From the NCBI RefSeq assembly GCF_012935325.2, contig NZ_JABBYG020000002.1, positions 496,001 to 560,000 on the forward strand: DNA of 64,000 nt, in the 5' to 3' direction. Positions 7,851 to 17,641 of the stretch are shown piece by piece. The number at the start of each line of letters is the position of its first letter. Within the stretch, counting starts at the first letter, position 1. Position numbers and translations under genes: made by a program. The notes beneath the pieces are model-generated. The model had not been told where the DNA came from. It was given only the letters and a program-made list of their open reading frames with translations, and searched no databases. The stretch comes from Paenibacillus sp. PL91 (GTDB taxonomy: Bacteria; Bacillota; Bacilli; Paenibacillales; Paenibacillaceae).

Positions 7851-8921
7851 CTATCGACCTACAACTTTCTGCCCCGGCTTCAAACCTTGCAGGATTTCAA
7901 CCTGCGTCGCGGTCTGTTGGCCGACCTCTACATCCACCTCACGCTTGCCGTCAGCATCAATAACCTGCACGTAAGTTCGGGAACCAATTGAACGAAGCGT
8001 AGAAGGAGGAATAACAATGGCGTTTTCAGTGCGCTTCGTAATAATGCTGATAGACAGCGGAGTTCCTCTGTTTAAGTTTTTCGGCAAATCCTTAAGGTCG
8101 ACAATAAGGAAGTCCTCTGGGCGCTCCGGCTTCGTCGTTCCAGGATTCCCGCCGTTACCGCCGCCATTATTCGGATCCTCCTCCGCTTTGATCGGAAGCT
8201 GCTTCACTTTGCCTTTAAAGGTACCGACGCTGCTTATATTAGCGGAAACCTCCAAACCGACAGCGACTTTTTCCAGCTCTGTTTTGGAAAGCTTCGCAGC
8301 TGCCGTAATTTTGCTCGTGTCCGCTACAATCGCAATCGGCGCATAGGCTTTAATGAGATCGCCTTTCTGAACATTTAACGTCACTACCGTTCCGCTAAAT
8401 GGCGCTGTCAAAGTCGCCTTTGCGATTTCCTCTTCCATGTCAACCAGCTTCTGCTTGCGCTCTTCGAACGCTATCGACTTCTCCTCGAATTCAATCGGAT
8501 CCATCTCATCGCGCTGACGCAGCGTTTCCTTCATGGAAACCTCTTCCTTTTTAAAAGCAAGCTTCTCCAAGCGCAGCGTTTTGACCAAATCATCCACGTC
8601 CAGCTCGCCGATCACTTGCCCGGCCTTAACGGCTTCACCCGCTTTCACATAGACCGATTTCAAATGCTTGCCGTCTAGTGTGAAAAACAATGTTTCTTCC
8701 TCCAAGGAGATCAGCTTGCCAATCACCTGCACCTTCGTCTCGAGAGTGGCAGTCGTCACCTCGTACTCCGGCTTTTTGGATATTTGCGGAGGGGCGATTT
8801 CCGGCAATACCTCTTCCTCTTGCTCGGCGGGAAGCAGCGAGCACCCGCTTGCGAATACTAATGAAACTCCCATTACAACAACCATCGAACGTTTAAATAA
8901 ACTTTCCGTCCACCATTTCAT
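7851..8921 (-). CDS. Membrane-fusion / adaptor lipoprotein (HlyD-like)
   Basis: This roughly 356-residue adaptor of the MacA/YknX class links the permease to extracellular factors in related systems. It has a signal sequence with a likely lipobox FASGC (Cys27), a lipoyl-type segment split around a helical hairpin (VYVKAGEAVKAGQVIGELDV and APFSGTVVTLNVQKGD), and a beta-barrel region. The hairpin is charged and coiled-coil-like (about residues 110-170). A Gly/Asn-rich insert (NNGGGNGGNPG) lies near 250-261. The ATG at 8921 gives a proper signal peptide and overlaps the upstream ATPase by 29 bases; a GAGG lies rather far upstream. An ATG at 8957 would add 12 residues without a ribosome site. Confidence 0.87.
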   Translation of the reverse strand: MKWWTESLFKRSMVVVMGVSLVFASGCSLLPAEQEEEVLPEIAPPQISKKPEYEVTTATLETKVQVIGKLISLEEETLFFTLDGKHLKSVYVKAGEAVKAGQVIGELDVDDLVKTLRLEKLAFKKEEVSMKETLRQRDEMDPIEFEEKSIAFEERKQKLVDMEEEIAKATLTAPFSGTVVTLNVQKGDLIKAYAPIAIVADTSKITAAAKLSKTELEKVAVGLEVSANISSVGTFKGKVKQLPIKAEEDPNNGGGNGGNPGTTKPERPEDFLIVDLKDLPKNLNRGTPLSISIITKRTENAIVIPPSTLRSIGSRTYVQVIDADGKREVDVEVGQQTATQVEILQGLKPGQKVVGR

Positions 8922-9624
8922 AGACACGGTCGGCAACCTCCAAAATCGTAGGATCATGTGTAGTCATACAAATTGTAACTTGTTCAGTGCGAATAATATT
9001 TTGGAAAACGGCCATAATTTGAGCGGACATGCCTGTATCAAGCTCTGCTGTCGGCTCATCGGCCAAAAGCAGCATCGGCTTATGCGCGATCGCCTTAGCA
9101 ATAGCAACACGCTGCTGCTCGCCACCCGAGAGCTCGAATGGACGGTGACTCATCCGCCGCTCGAGTCCAACAAGCTCAAGACATTCAGTCACTCTATCCT
9201 TCCACTCTGAACGTGGAACACCAGCCATGCGAAGGGAAAGCTCCACATTCTCCCGTGCAGATAAAAGCGGCATAAGTGCGAAGGCTTGAAAGATAAAGCC
9301 CATGTGCTTACGCCTAACTAACGTTCGTTGATCGTCGCTCATACTATGAAACGGCAAACCATTAAACAAAATCTCACCCTTGCTCGGGGTATCCAGACCG
9401 CCCAAGCAATTCAGAAGCGTCGTCTTGCCTGAACCCGATCTGCCTCTAAGCATAACTAATTGGCGCTCCTTGAGCTCCATTCGAATGCCCTTCAATACAT
9501 GAAGCGGAGAACCTCCAACCTGAAACGTACGCTCTACATCGGTTACGGTAAGTAGATTACGACTTTCAACGGCGGGTTCTATCTGCGCTTCTGCGATTTG
9601 CTCTTCTTCCTGCGGAATGGCCAT
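8893..9624 (-). CDS. ABC transporter ATPase (LolD/MacB class)
   Basis: This roughly 243-residue nucleotide-binding subunit is the first gene of the ABC operon. It shows Walker A GRSGSGKT, the signature [14 protein letters not shown], Walker B LLLADEPT followed by the variant D-loop AELD, and the H-loop TTHD. The N-terminus carries about 20 acidic residues before the fold begins at [11 protein letters not shown]. The ATG at 9624 is 13 bases after a strong GAGGAGG. A TTG at 9651 lies upstream of that site and is less likely. Together with the AbrB-fused ATPase it could form a heterodimeric engine for the double permease. Confidence 0.9.
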   Translation of the reverse strand: MAIPQEEEQIAEAQIEPAVESRNLLTVTDVERTFQVGGSPLHVLKGIRMELKERQLVMLRGRSGSGKTTLLNCLGGLDTPSKGEILFNGLPFHSMSDDQRTLVRRKHMGFIFQAFALMPLLSARENVELSLRMAGVPRSEWKDRVTECLELVGLERRMSHRPFELSGGEQQRVAIAKAIAHKPMLLLADEPTAELDTGMSAQIMAVFQNIIRTEQVTICMTTHDPTILEVADRVYEMVDGKFI

Positions 9625-9741
9625 TAGCGCTTCCGATCCCTCCTCAACCAAGCTTTCATAATTCTAATCTTACATGATAGACGAAGGACATGGTTAAAAA
9701 GTTACGCCAAAAAGAAACATATTTTAAAAAGTTTGCAAAGT

Positions 9742-9789
9742 AAAAAAGCTGCTTTTAGCGAATGCTCCCGCATCACGCCTAAAGCAGCT
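9742..9789 (-). terminator. Rho-independent terminator of the chemotaxis receptor gene
   Basis: On the minus strand a stem AGCTGCTTTAG...CTAAAAGCAGCT is followed by TTTTTT, 12 bases after the receptor gene stop. It separates this gene from the ABC operon. Confidence 0.85.
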
Positions 9790-9800
9790 ATAACAGCAAT

Positions 9801-11528
9801 TTACTTTACTTTAAAATGAGAAATGGCTTGGTCCAGCTCTTGAACGATTTCATCCAAATGGCCGGCCGCATTTGAAATGTTATCCATAAGCGCAAGCTGC
9901 TCCTCCGTTGCTGCAGCAACGCTTTCCGTCTTCTCCAAGTTGTCGGCAGCCGTCGATGCCGATTGCTCCATCGAAGCGCTAACCTCCTCAGAGCTGGCGG
10001 ACATTTGCTGCGTAATCGAGGAATTCTCATGAATCTGTTCGCTCATTTCATTGATTGAATTTACGATGATATCCAGGTTTTGACGAACGTCTCTCACACG
10101 CTCGCTGCCCAGCCTCATCTCTTCTATCGTTTGCGACATAAAGGCGGAAGCTCCTGCAATCTCCTTCTGCGTCACGTCTACGAGCTGGTGGATGCCGTCT
10201 GCCGACGCAAGCGAGCCTGCCGCAAGCTTGCGGATCTCTCCTGCTACAACTGCGAATCCTCTGCCATGCTCGCCGGCGCGCGCTGCTTCAATGGACGCGT
10301 TAAGCGACAAAATATTCGTTTGATTGGAGAAGCTTGTTATGTTCTCGGCAATTGCGCCAATTTCCATGGAGCGATGCTCCAGTGTTCTGATCGTCTCTGA
10401 AAGCTTGCCGATGACTGTAGTCATTTCATCCATTTGATCAATCAAGCGAAGCAGCGCTTCATGTCCGAGCTCGGCCTGCTGCGAGGTAGAAGTTGATCTG
10501 TCTGCTATGGAGGCTGTATTTTCAGCAATTCGTTGAATGCCGATCGTCATTTCCTCAATCGCTCTGGACGTTTCCACCGCGCCTCTCGCCTGAGCTTCCG
10601 AGCCTCCTGCTACTTCCTGAATGTTCAATGCGACATGCTCAGCCGCAGCTGCCGATTCCTTAGAGGCCGTCGTAAGCTGGGATGCTGATTGGGTCACGTC
10701 AGAAGCATGGACGGCAATGTCGCTAATAAGCTTCTTCATCGCTTCGATCATGTGGTCCACCGATTTCGATATGCTGCCTAGCTCGTCCTTGCTGTATTTC
10801 TGATCCGGCAGAGCTGTTAAATCACCTCTTGCTACACAATCTGTCTTATACACGACGCTTTTGATCGTCTTCATAATGTGGCGGATCGAAAAGTAAACGG
10901 CAATAGCTAATCCAAGTGTAACGATAATAATGGCTACAAATATGTAAAGCTGTGTTTTATCCAGTTCTTCCGTTATGTTTGTAATGGTCGAATTGGCATG
11001 GACGTCAATGGCTTGTCCGATCTCATCGATGCCTGAACGGCTGATCAGAAAGCTTTTATCAATCTGACTATTTATAAAATGGTTGTTGCCGTCACCAGCT
11101 GCTTTTAGAGCTGCCGCTGACCAAAAATTAAAATTAGCCTTGAATTCGACCAAAATTTGATTGATATCGCGTGTTGACTCGCTGGCCGCCAAGCCTTGCA
11201 ATCCCTTAGCGAATACGATCTCTTGCGCTTCCCCTACGCGATCTTCCACCTGTTTAAGATTATCCGCCAACTCTTCTCTGGCCGCATCAGCCGCGGCTTG
11301 ATCCAGGCTGCCTGATTCAACTCTCAAATAGGCTTGGTAAGCTTGATACATATCTCTATCTGCATTCAATACTAACGTATCCACTTTATTCGTGGTCTCA
11401 TAAATCTGTTCCTTCATTTCATCAAATACCGCCCGCTGCTCCCCAAGCAAATAAAGCCCTGTGAATGCGAAACATACAAGCGGAACAAGCGATAGCAGTG
11501 CCAACCTAATTCTTACAGATAATTTCAT
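9801..11528 (-). CDS. Methyl-accepting chemotaxis protein
   Basis: This 575-residue transmembrane receptor sends environmental signals to CheA/CheW. Transmembrane helices are at about 8-28 and 193-215. They flank a roughly 165-residue extracellular helical-bundle sensor whose ligand cannot be told from sequence. A HAMP domain (about 216-269) follows. The signalling hairpin tip is at 395-436, with the nearly invariant NQTNILSLNASIEAARAGE and GRGFAVVAGEIRKLA. The C-terminus lacks an obvious NWETF-like tether. The gene is monocistronic between two terminators. A CCCGATAA element (plus-strand 11574-11581) resembles a sigma-D -10, but no matching TAAA -35 is seen at the right distance. Confidence 0.96.
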   Translation of the reverse strand: MKLSVRIRLALLSLVPLVCFAFTGLYLLGEQRAVFDEMKEQIYETTNKVDTLVLNADRDMYQAYQAYLRVESGSLDQAAADAAREELADNLKQVEDRVGEAQEIVFAKGLQGLAASESTRDINQILVEFKANFNFWSAAALKAAGDGNNHFINSQIDKSFLISRSGIDEIGQAIDVHANSTITNITEELDKTQLYIFVAIIIVTLGLAIAVYFSIRHIMKTIKSVVYKTDCVARGDLTALPDQKYSKDELGSISKSVDHMIEAMKKLISDIAVHASDVTQSASQLTTASKESAAAAEHVALNIQEVAGGSEAQARGAVETSRAIEEMTIGIQRIAENTASIADRSTSTSQQAELGHEALLRLIDQMDEMTTVIGKLSETIRTLEHRSMEIGAIAENITSFSNQTNILSLNASIEAARAGEHGRGFAVVAGEIRKLAAGSLASADGIHQLVDVTQKEIAGASAFMSQTIEEMRLGSERVRDVRQNLDIIVNSINEMSEQIHENSSITQQMSASSEEVSASMEQSASTAADNLEKTESVAAATEEQLALMDNISNAAGHLDEIVQELDQAISHFKVK

Positions 11529-11654
11529 TAAAATACCCGCCCCTCAATTCATGAAAAATAGTTCTATTATTATTTATCGGGTAACAGAATAATTAATAAG
11601 AGATTAAGAAAAACTTTTTAATTTTTTGTGTCGAATTTCTAAGTCTAATCATAT

Positions 11655-11694
11655 AAAAAGCGTGCTATCACATGAATGCGAGAGCACGCCTTTT
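11655..11694 (-). terminator. Terminator of the pyr operon
   Basis: The minus strand shows stem GCGTGCT...AGCACGC followed by TTTTT, beginning 15 bases after the pyrE stop. The reverse strand also ends in T4, so it may work both ways. Confidence 0.88.
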
Positions 11695-11708
11695 AATCCG
11701 TTTAAGCA

Positions 11709-12356
11709 TTATTTACCAAAAGATTGGGGATCTTGTCGCCAAGCTTGCAAAGCTGCCACATCTTCCGGTGCAACCTTGCCGAGCTGAACAGCCGTTTGAA
11801 TTAATGCGCTGTAGTTGGACAGCGTTGCAAGCGGCATTTGCTCAGCAGCAAAGGCTTGAATCGCAGAATCGAACTCATAGGTGAAAATCGCTAGAACGGC
11901 TAATACTTCCGCGCCTGCTTCACGCACGGCTAGACCGGCTTTCAGCGAACTGCCGCCTGTCGAGATCAAATCCTCGATGACAACAACCTTCTGGCCTGGG
12001 TTCACGCGTCCTTCGATTTGGTTTTGCTTGCCGTGCCCTTTCGCTTTGTCGCGAATATAAGCCATCGGCAGATTAAGCTTTTGGGCTACCCATGCTGCAT
12101 GGGGAATTCCCGCTGTCGATGTTCCCGCAATAACCTCAGCATCAGGATAATTCTCACGTATGATGGTCGCGAAGCCCTCAGCTATCAGATCCCGAATAGC
12201 CGGGTAAGTCATCGTAAGACGGTTATCGCAATAGATCGGCGATTTAATGCCTGATGTCCATGTGAAAGGTTCATTGGGACGAAGCGCAACCGCTTCAATT
12301 TCAAGCAAGCTCTTGGCAATTTGGTTAGGCAATTCGATTAACGTTGATTTACTCAT
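11709..12356 (-). CDS. pyrE: Orotate phosphoribosyltransferase
   Basis: This 215-residue enzyme transfers the phosphoribosyl group of PRPP to orotate, making OMP, the fifth step of pyrimidine synthesis. The PRPP-binding motif is VVVIEDLISTGGSSLKAG. The catalytic loop is the RDKAKGHGKQNQIEG segment, and FTWTSGIKSPIYCDNR near the start is typical. It is the last gene of the pyr operon and overlaps pyrF by 8 bases, so translation is coupled. Confidence 0.97.
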   Translation of the reverse strand: MSKSTLIELPNQIAKSLLEIEAVALRPNEPFTWTSGIKSPIYCDNRLTMTYPAIRDLIAEGFATIIRENYPDAEVIAGTSTAGIPHAAWVAQKLNLPMAYIRDKAKGHGKQNQIEGRVNPGQKVVVIEDLISTGGSSLKAGLAVREAGAEVLAVLAIFTYEFDSAIQAFAAEQMPLATLSNYSALIQTAVQLGKVAPEDVAALQAWRQDPQSFGK

Positions 12357-13086
12357 AGGAAGTCAGCTCCTCAATAATGGATTCTATTGCAGCTCTTGGG
12401 CTAGGTGCCGCCGTAATCGGACGTCCGATTACCATATAATCGGTGCCTTGGCGCAGCGCTTCGCTAGGCGTCATTATGCGCGATTGATCGTTCACGTCAG
12501 CGCCTGCCGGACGAATGCCTGGCGTAATCGTTTTGAAAGCTGCTCCGCACGCTGCTTTTATTGCTTCTACCTCGGAGGGTGATGCAACAACGCCGTCCAG
12601 ACCAGCCTTCTTCGTCAGCTCCGCATAGCGCAAAACCGCTGACTCTACCGTACCGCCGATGCCAATCTGCTCGTTAAGCATCAACTGGCTTGTACTCGTC
12701 AAATGGGTAACCGCGATAACGGTTGGCCTGTGCAGTCCGCTGCCCGTAAGAGCAAGGTCCACGCCTTCAAGCGCAGCTTCCATCATTGCGCTTCCGCCTG
12801 CCGCATGCACGTTGAACATGTCTACGCCTAGCTTGGTAACGCTGTTTGCCCCGCCTTTGACCGTATTCGGAATATCATGCATTTTCACATCAAGAAAAAC
12901 GTAGTAGCCTCGCTCTTTCAAGCTATTCACAAATGAAGGACCTGCGGCATAAAACAGCTGCATCCCCACTTTAATATAACAAGGAATGCCCTGCAGCTCG
13001 GCAATTAAACGCTCTGCCGCTGCTGCATCTGGATAATCCAGCGCTACCATAATCCGTCCTGCAGCTTGCTCGTTTGTCAACTTCAT
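12349..13086 (-). CDS. pyrF: Orotidine-5'-phosphate decarboxylase
   Basis: This 245-residue TIM-barrel enzyme decarboxylates OMP to UMP. The catalytic Asp-Lys-x-x-Asp signature appears in VFLDVKMHDIPNTV, with substrate contacts in TPGIRPAG and YMVIGRPI. The reading frame extends upstream to 13191, but ATG 13086 has GGAGAG 7 bases before it and gives the family's usual N-terminus (MKLTNEQAAGRIMVALD). A 138-base gap separates it from carB; the B. subtilis operon has pyrK and pyrD at this point. Confidence 0.96.
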   Translation of the reverse strand: MKLTNEQAAGRIMVALDYPDAAAAERLIAELQGIPCYIKVGMQLFYAAGPSFVNSLKERGYYVFLDVKMHDIPNTVKGGANSVTKLGVDMFNVHAAGGSAMMEAALEGVDLALTGSGLHRPTVIAVTHLTSTSQLMLNEQIGIGGTVESAVLRYAELTKKAGLDGVVASPSEVEAIKAACGAAFKTITPGIRPAGADVNDQSRIMTPSEALRQGTDYMVIGRPITAAPSPRAAIESIIEELTSYE

Positions 13087-13224
13087 TCGAAATCTCTCCA
13101 TTTCTCTATACATTTGCATAATAAACGGCCATACGTCTTGCTCTAGCTTGCCGCCGCAAGGCTGAAAGCCCTTTGGAAGCAAGCAAAGCAATGAACGCTG
13201 GCCGTACTTTTAAGCTGCGTGAGC

Positions 13225-16200
13225 TTATTTCTTTTGAAGCACCACTGGCATAGAGCGCGAGGAGAAGTTTAGCGTCTCGAGCATAACTAGCAATGCGCGA
13301 ACGGTATCCAGCGATGTCATACAAACTACTCCATTCTCAACGGCTTCACGACGGATTCGGAATCCATCACGCTCAGGCGCCTTGCCTTTTGTCAATGTGT
13401 TGACGACAAATTGCGCTTGGCCTTCGCGTACGAGATCCAAAATATTCGGTGAGCCTTCGCTGAGCTTGTTAACAGTCGTAACGATCAAGCCTGCTTCTTC
13501 AAGCGCTTTTGCCGTTCCGCCCGTTGCGATGATTTTGTAGCCTAGGTTAAAGAAGCCGCGCAGCAATTCTGTTGCCTCTTCTTTGTCCTTGTCCGCTACT
13601 GTAGCAATGATTGCGCCTGATGTCGGAATTTTCATTCCTGCGCCGATAAGGCCTTTATAAAGTGCTTTTGCATACTGAACGTCGCGGCCCATAACTTCAC
13701 CCGTCGATTTCATCTCAGGCGTCAAGGTAGGGTCAACGCGGCGCAGCTTAGCGAAGGAGAATACCGGAACCTTAACGGATACGTATTCATCCTCTGGCCA
13801 CAAGCCTTCTGTATAACCAAGATCAGCAAGCTTAGTGCCAAGAATCGCTTTAGTAGCCAGGTTTGCCATCGGAATATTCGTTACTTTACTTAGGAAAGGA
13901 ACGGTACGCGACGAACGCGGGTTAACCTCGATGACATACACTTTATCCTGGTGGATAACGAACTGGATATTGACAAGTCCGATTACATTCAGCGCTTTGG
14001 AGATGCTGATTGTAATGTCGACGATTTGTTGTTTAATGTCATCCGAAAGCGATTGTGGCGGATAAACCGCGATCGAGTCACCGGAGTGAACTCCAGCGCG
14101 CTCAACATGCTCCATGATGCCTGGGATAAGAACAGTCTCGCCGTCGCAAATCGCGTCTACTTCCGCTTCCTTGCCCAGCATGTAGCGGTCAATCAATACC
14201 GGGTGCTCAGGGTTGATTTTTACAGCAACCTCCATATAGCTTAGAAGCTCTTCATCCGAATATACGATTTCCATTGCACGGCCGCCTAAAACATAGGACG
14301 GACGAACAAGCACCGGATAGCCAAGTCCTTGCGCAGTAACAACTGCATCGTCTACTGATGTTACCGTTTTGCCGTCAGGCTGTGCGATGTTCAAGCTGCG
14401 AAGCAAGGCTTCGAACTTTTTGCGATCTTCCGCGGCATCGATGCTTTCAAGGCTGGAGCCGAGAATGCGTACGCCTGCTTTGGAGAGCGGAGCAGCAAGG
14501 TTGATGGCTGTTTGTCCGCCGAATTGCACGATGACGCCAATTGGATTCTCTTGCTCGATAACGTTCATAACATCCTCGAAGAACAATGGCTCAAAGTACA
14601 GTCTGTCGGATGTGCTGAAGTCAGTTGACACGGTTTCCGGGTTGTTGTTAATAATAACCGCTTCGTAACCAGCATTTTGGATAGCCCATACAGCATGAAC
14701 CGTTGAGTAATCGAACTCGATGCCTTGGCCGATACGAATTGGACCGGAACCAAGCACGAGTACCTTTTGTTTATCCGTTGCTGTAACTTCGTTCTCTACC
14801 TCATAGGTCGAGTAGTAGTACGGAGTAGACGCTTCAAACTCAGCGGCACAAGTATCAACCATTTTGTAGACAGGCTTCAGATTATGCTGAACGCGAAGTG
14901 CGCGAACCTCTTCCTCTGTCGTATGGCTGCCGTTCGGGAAGCCTTCGCGGCGGATTTCTGCGATCGAACGATCGGAGAAGCCTTTGCGTTTTGCTTCATA
15001 TAGTGTTTGCTGGGAAAGCGTTGATTCGCTCCGCATCCGATCTTCGAATGCGACGATCGATTGAATTTTGTCCAGGAACCACCAATCGATGTTTGTAATA
15101 TCTTGAATTTCCTGCAGCTTGTAACCGCGGCGGAACGCTTCCGCTACGAGGAACATGCGCTCGTCGTCCGGCTTCTCAAGACGTGAGCGAAGCACGGCAT
15201 CATCCAGGGACGAAGCTTCTTTTAGGTGAATGCGGTGCGCGCCGATTTCGAGCGAGCGAACCGCTTTGTGAATCGATTCCTCGAATGTACGGCCGATCGC
15301 CATAACTTCGCCAGTTGCTTTCATTTGCGTGCCTAGCTTACGGTTCGCGTTAACGAATTTGTCAAAAGGCCAGCGTGGAATTTTCGAAACAATATAATCA
15401 AGTGTTGGCTCAAAGCATGCGTAGGTTTGGCCAGTTACTGGGTTTACTAGTTCATCAAGCGTGTAGCCAATTGCGATTTTTGCTGCCATTTTGGCAATCG
15501 GGTAACCTGTCGCTTTGGAAGCCAGCGCCGATGAGCGGCTGACACGCGGGTTTACTTCGATAACATAGTATTGATAGCTTTGTGGATCAAGCGCGAATTG
15601 CACGTTGCAGCCGCCCTCGATGTTCAAAGCGCGAATGATTTTTAATGATGCCGAGCGAAGCATTTGGTACTCGCGGTCGGACAAGGTTTGGCTAGGCGCT
15701 ACGACGATGCTATCGCCTGTATGTACGCCAACCGGGTCAAAGTTCTCCATGTTACATACAACGATACAGTTGTCGTTCGCATCGCGCATCACTTCATATT
15801 CGACTTCCTTCATGCCGGCAATCGATTTCTCGATCAAGCACTGGCTGATCGGGCTGTAACGGATACCGGAAGCAACCGTCTCGCGAAGCTCCTCTTCGTT
15901 AGTGCAAATACCGCCGCCAGTTCCGCCAAGCGTGTAGGCAGGACGAACGATGATTGGGTAACCGATCGTGTTTGCAAAAGCAATCGCATCCTCAACCGTA
16001 GTTACGATATCGCTATCCGGTACAGGCTGCTCTAGTTCGCGCATCAGATCACGGAACAAATCGCGGTCCTCTGCTTTCTCGATGGCTGTAAGCTGAGTAC
16101 CAAGCAGCTTCACGTTCTCGCGTTCAAGAACGCCGGCGCGTGCTAGCTCAACTGCCATGTTAAGGCCGGTTTGGCCGCCAAGCGTCGGAAGCAAACCGTC

Positions 16201-16449
16201 CGGACGCTCTTGGCGAATGATTTGGGATACAAAATCAAGCGTGATTGGTTCGATATATACTTTGTCGGCCATGTTCGTGTCCGTCATGATTGTAGCCGGG
16301 TTACTGTTTATAAGAACAACCTCGTAGCCCTCTTCCTTGAGCGCTTGGCAAGCTTGTGTGCCGGCATAGTCGAATTCCGCCGCTTGTCCGATAACGATCG
16401 GACCGGATCCGATCACGAGAATTTTTTTGAGTTCATTATTTTTGGGCAT
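13225..16449 (-). CDS. carB: Carbamoyl-phosphate synthase, large subunit
   Basis: This 1074-residue subunit makes carbamoyl phosphate from bicarbonate, ammonia and two ATP. It has two homologous ATP-grasp halves, each opening with a variant of [17 protein letters not shown] (residues about 10-26, and [17 protein letters not shown] midway), and a C-terminal MGS-like regulatory domain ending KKKxxxx-style near [19 protein letters not shown]. Ammonia comes from CarA through a tunnel. The ATG overlaps the carA stop by 14 bases. It is a pyr operon member, so its expression follows PyrR attenuation. Confidence 0.98.
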   Translation of the reverse strand: MPKNNELKKILVIGSGPIVIGQAAEFDYAGTQACQALKEEGYEVVLINSNPATIMTDTNMADKVYIEPITLDFVSQIIRQERPDGLLPTLGGQTGLNMAVELARAGVLERENVKLLGTQLTAIEKAEDRDLFRDLMRELEQPVPDSDIVTTVEDAIAFANTIGYPIIVRPAYTLGGTGGGICTNEEELRETVASGIRYSPISQCLIEKSIAGMKEVEYEVMRDANDNCIVVCNMENFDPVGVHTGDSIVVAPSQTLSDREYQMLRSASLKIIRALNIEGGCNVQFALDPQSYQYYVIEVNPRVSRSSALASKATGYPIAKMAAKIAIGYTLDELVNPVTGQTYACFEPTLDYIVSKIPRWPFDKFVNANRKLGTQMKATGEVMAIGRTFEESIHKAVRSLEIGAHRIHLKEASSLDDAVLRSRLEKPDDERMFLVAEAFRRGYKLQEIQDITNIDWWFLDKIQSIVAFEDRMRSESTLSQQTLYEAKRKGFSDRSIAEIRREGFPNGSHTTEEEVRALRVQHNLKPVYKMVDTCAAEFEASTPYYYSTYEVENEVTATDKQKVLVLGSGPIRIGQGIEFDYSTVHAVWAIQNAGYEAVIINNNPETVSTDFSTSDRLYFEPLFFEDVMNVIEQENPIGVIVQFGGQTAINLAAPLSKAGVRILGSSLESIDAAEDRKKFEALLRSLNIAQPDGKTVTSVDDAVVTAQGLGYPVLVRPSYVLGGRAMEIVYSDEELLSYMEVAVKINPEHPVLIDRYMLGKEAEVDAICDGETVLIPGIMEHVERAGVHSGDSIAVYPPQSLSDDIKQQIVDITISISKALNVIGLVNIQFVIHQDKVYVIEVNPRSSRTVPFLSKVTNIPMANLATKAILGTKLADLGYTEGLWPEDEYVSVKVPVFSFAKLRRVDPTLTPEMKSTGEVMGRDVQYAKALYKGLIGAGMKIPTSGAIIATVADKDKEEATELLRGFFNLGYKIIATGGTAKALEEAGLIVTTVNKLSEGSPNILDLVREGQAQFVVNTLTKGKAPERDGFRIRREAVENGVVCMTSLDTVRALLVMLETLNFSSRSMPVVLQKK

Positions 16450-17581
16450 ACTGAAGCTCTCCTTTCAACGTCTCCGATAACACCGCTTGACGAGGTTTTT
16501 GTGGGTTGTTTTTCTTGTGCGTACGGATCATTTGCAGGAACTCATCAAATAGATAGCTGGAATCATACGGTCCAGGTGCTGCTTCCGGATGATATTGAAC
16601 CGAGAAAGCCGGGAAAGTATTATGTTTAAGTCCTTCGATAGTGCGGTCATTGTTGTTAATGTGTGTGACCGTCAAAGGCGTGTTCGCTACAGACTCTTCA
16701 AGCACCGTGTATCCGTGGTTTTGCGAGGTAATGTAGCAACGGTTAGTTGCAAGCTCTTTAACCGGGTGGTTTCCGCCGCGGTGACCAAATTTCAGCTTAG
16801 TCGTTTCTGCTCCGCAAGCTAGCGCGAACAGCTGGTGTCCTAGGCAAATGCCGAAGATCGGGTACTCGCCAAGCAGCTCGGAAATCATTTTTACAGCGTA
16901 TGGCACATCCTGCGGATCCCCAGGGCCATTGGACAATTGAATGCCATCTGGAGCTAGGCGACGAATTTCGTCTGCAGTCGTATTATGTGGAACGACGACA
17001 ACATCACAGCCGCGTTTCGTAAGCTCGCGCAAAATACCGCTTTTAGCACCGAAGTCAACAAGTACGATACGCTCGCCTTGTCCAGGGCTTGAGAATAGGT
17101 TAGGTGTCGATGTCCGTGCAACTTGATCTGTCATCAGCTTCGAGATGTTAAGACGCTCTGCAAGCTCTTCAACACGCTCGTTGCCCGTTGTGATCAGACC
17201 TTTCATCGTACCGTAGTTGCGAAGCTTGCGAGTTAGCATACGCGTATCGATTTCGCTGATGCCCGGAATGCCGTATTCTTTCAGAAGCTGACCTAGCGAA
17301 TATTGAGCGCGCCAGTTGCTTGGCACTTCTTCATGACGACGAACGACGAACCCATGAATGAATGGGCGAATCGATTCAAAATCATCGCGCGTAATGCCGT
17401 AGTTGCCGATTAGCGGGTAAGTCATCGTTACGATTTGTCCGCAGTAGGACGGATCGGAGAGGACCTCTTGATAACCGGTAATACCTGTATTAAATACAAC
17501 CTCGCCCATCATTTGCGCTTCTGCACCGAACGAAAGGCCCGTAAACAACGTACCGTCTTCCAACAATAATCTTGCTTGCAT
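16436..17581 (-). CDS. carA: Carbamoyl-phosphate synthase, small (glutaminase) subunit
   Basis: This 381-residue subunit hydrolyses glutamine and feeds ammonia to CarB. The N-terminal CPSase domain (about 1-170) is followed by a class I amidotransferase domain with the nucleophile Cys in FGICLGHQ and the His-Glu pair in YHPEAAPGP. The ATG at 17581 has GAGGAG 8 bases upstream. A GTG at 17590 is nearly on top of that site and is unlikely. Confidence 0.97.
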   Translation of the reverse strand: MQARLLLEDGTLFTGLSFGAEAQMMGEVVFNTGITGYQEVLSDPSYCGQIVTMTYPLIGNYGITRDDFESIRPFIHGFVVRRHEEVPSNWRAQYSLGQLLKEYGIPGISEIDTRMLTRKLRNYGTMKGLITTGNERVEELAERLNISKLMTDQVARTSTPNLFSSPGQGERIVLVDFGAKSGILRELTKRGCDVVVVPHNTTADEIRRLAPDGIQLSNGPGDPQDVPYAVKMISELLGEYPIFGICLGHQLFALACGAETTKLKFGHRGGNHPVKELATNRCYITSQNHGYTVLEESVANTPLTVTHINNNDRTIEGLKHNTFPAFSVQYHPEAAPGPYDSSYLFDEFLQMIRTHKKNNPQKPRQAVLSETLKGELQYAQK

Positions 17582-17641
17582 CCGTATCACTCCTCAGGTG
17601 TTCATTATTCCCCATATATTGGCTTAATTAAGTAGATATTA

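Noticed and set aside
11574..11581. Sigma-D promoter for the chemotaxis receptor
   Set aside because: Only the -10-like CCCGATAA is present; no TAAA at 14-16 bases upstream.
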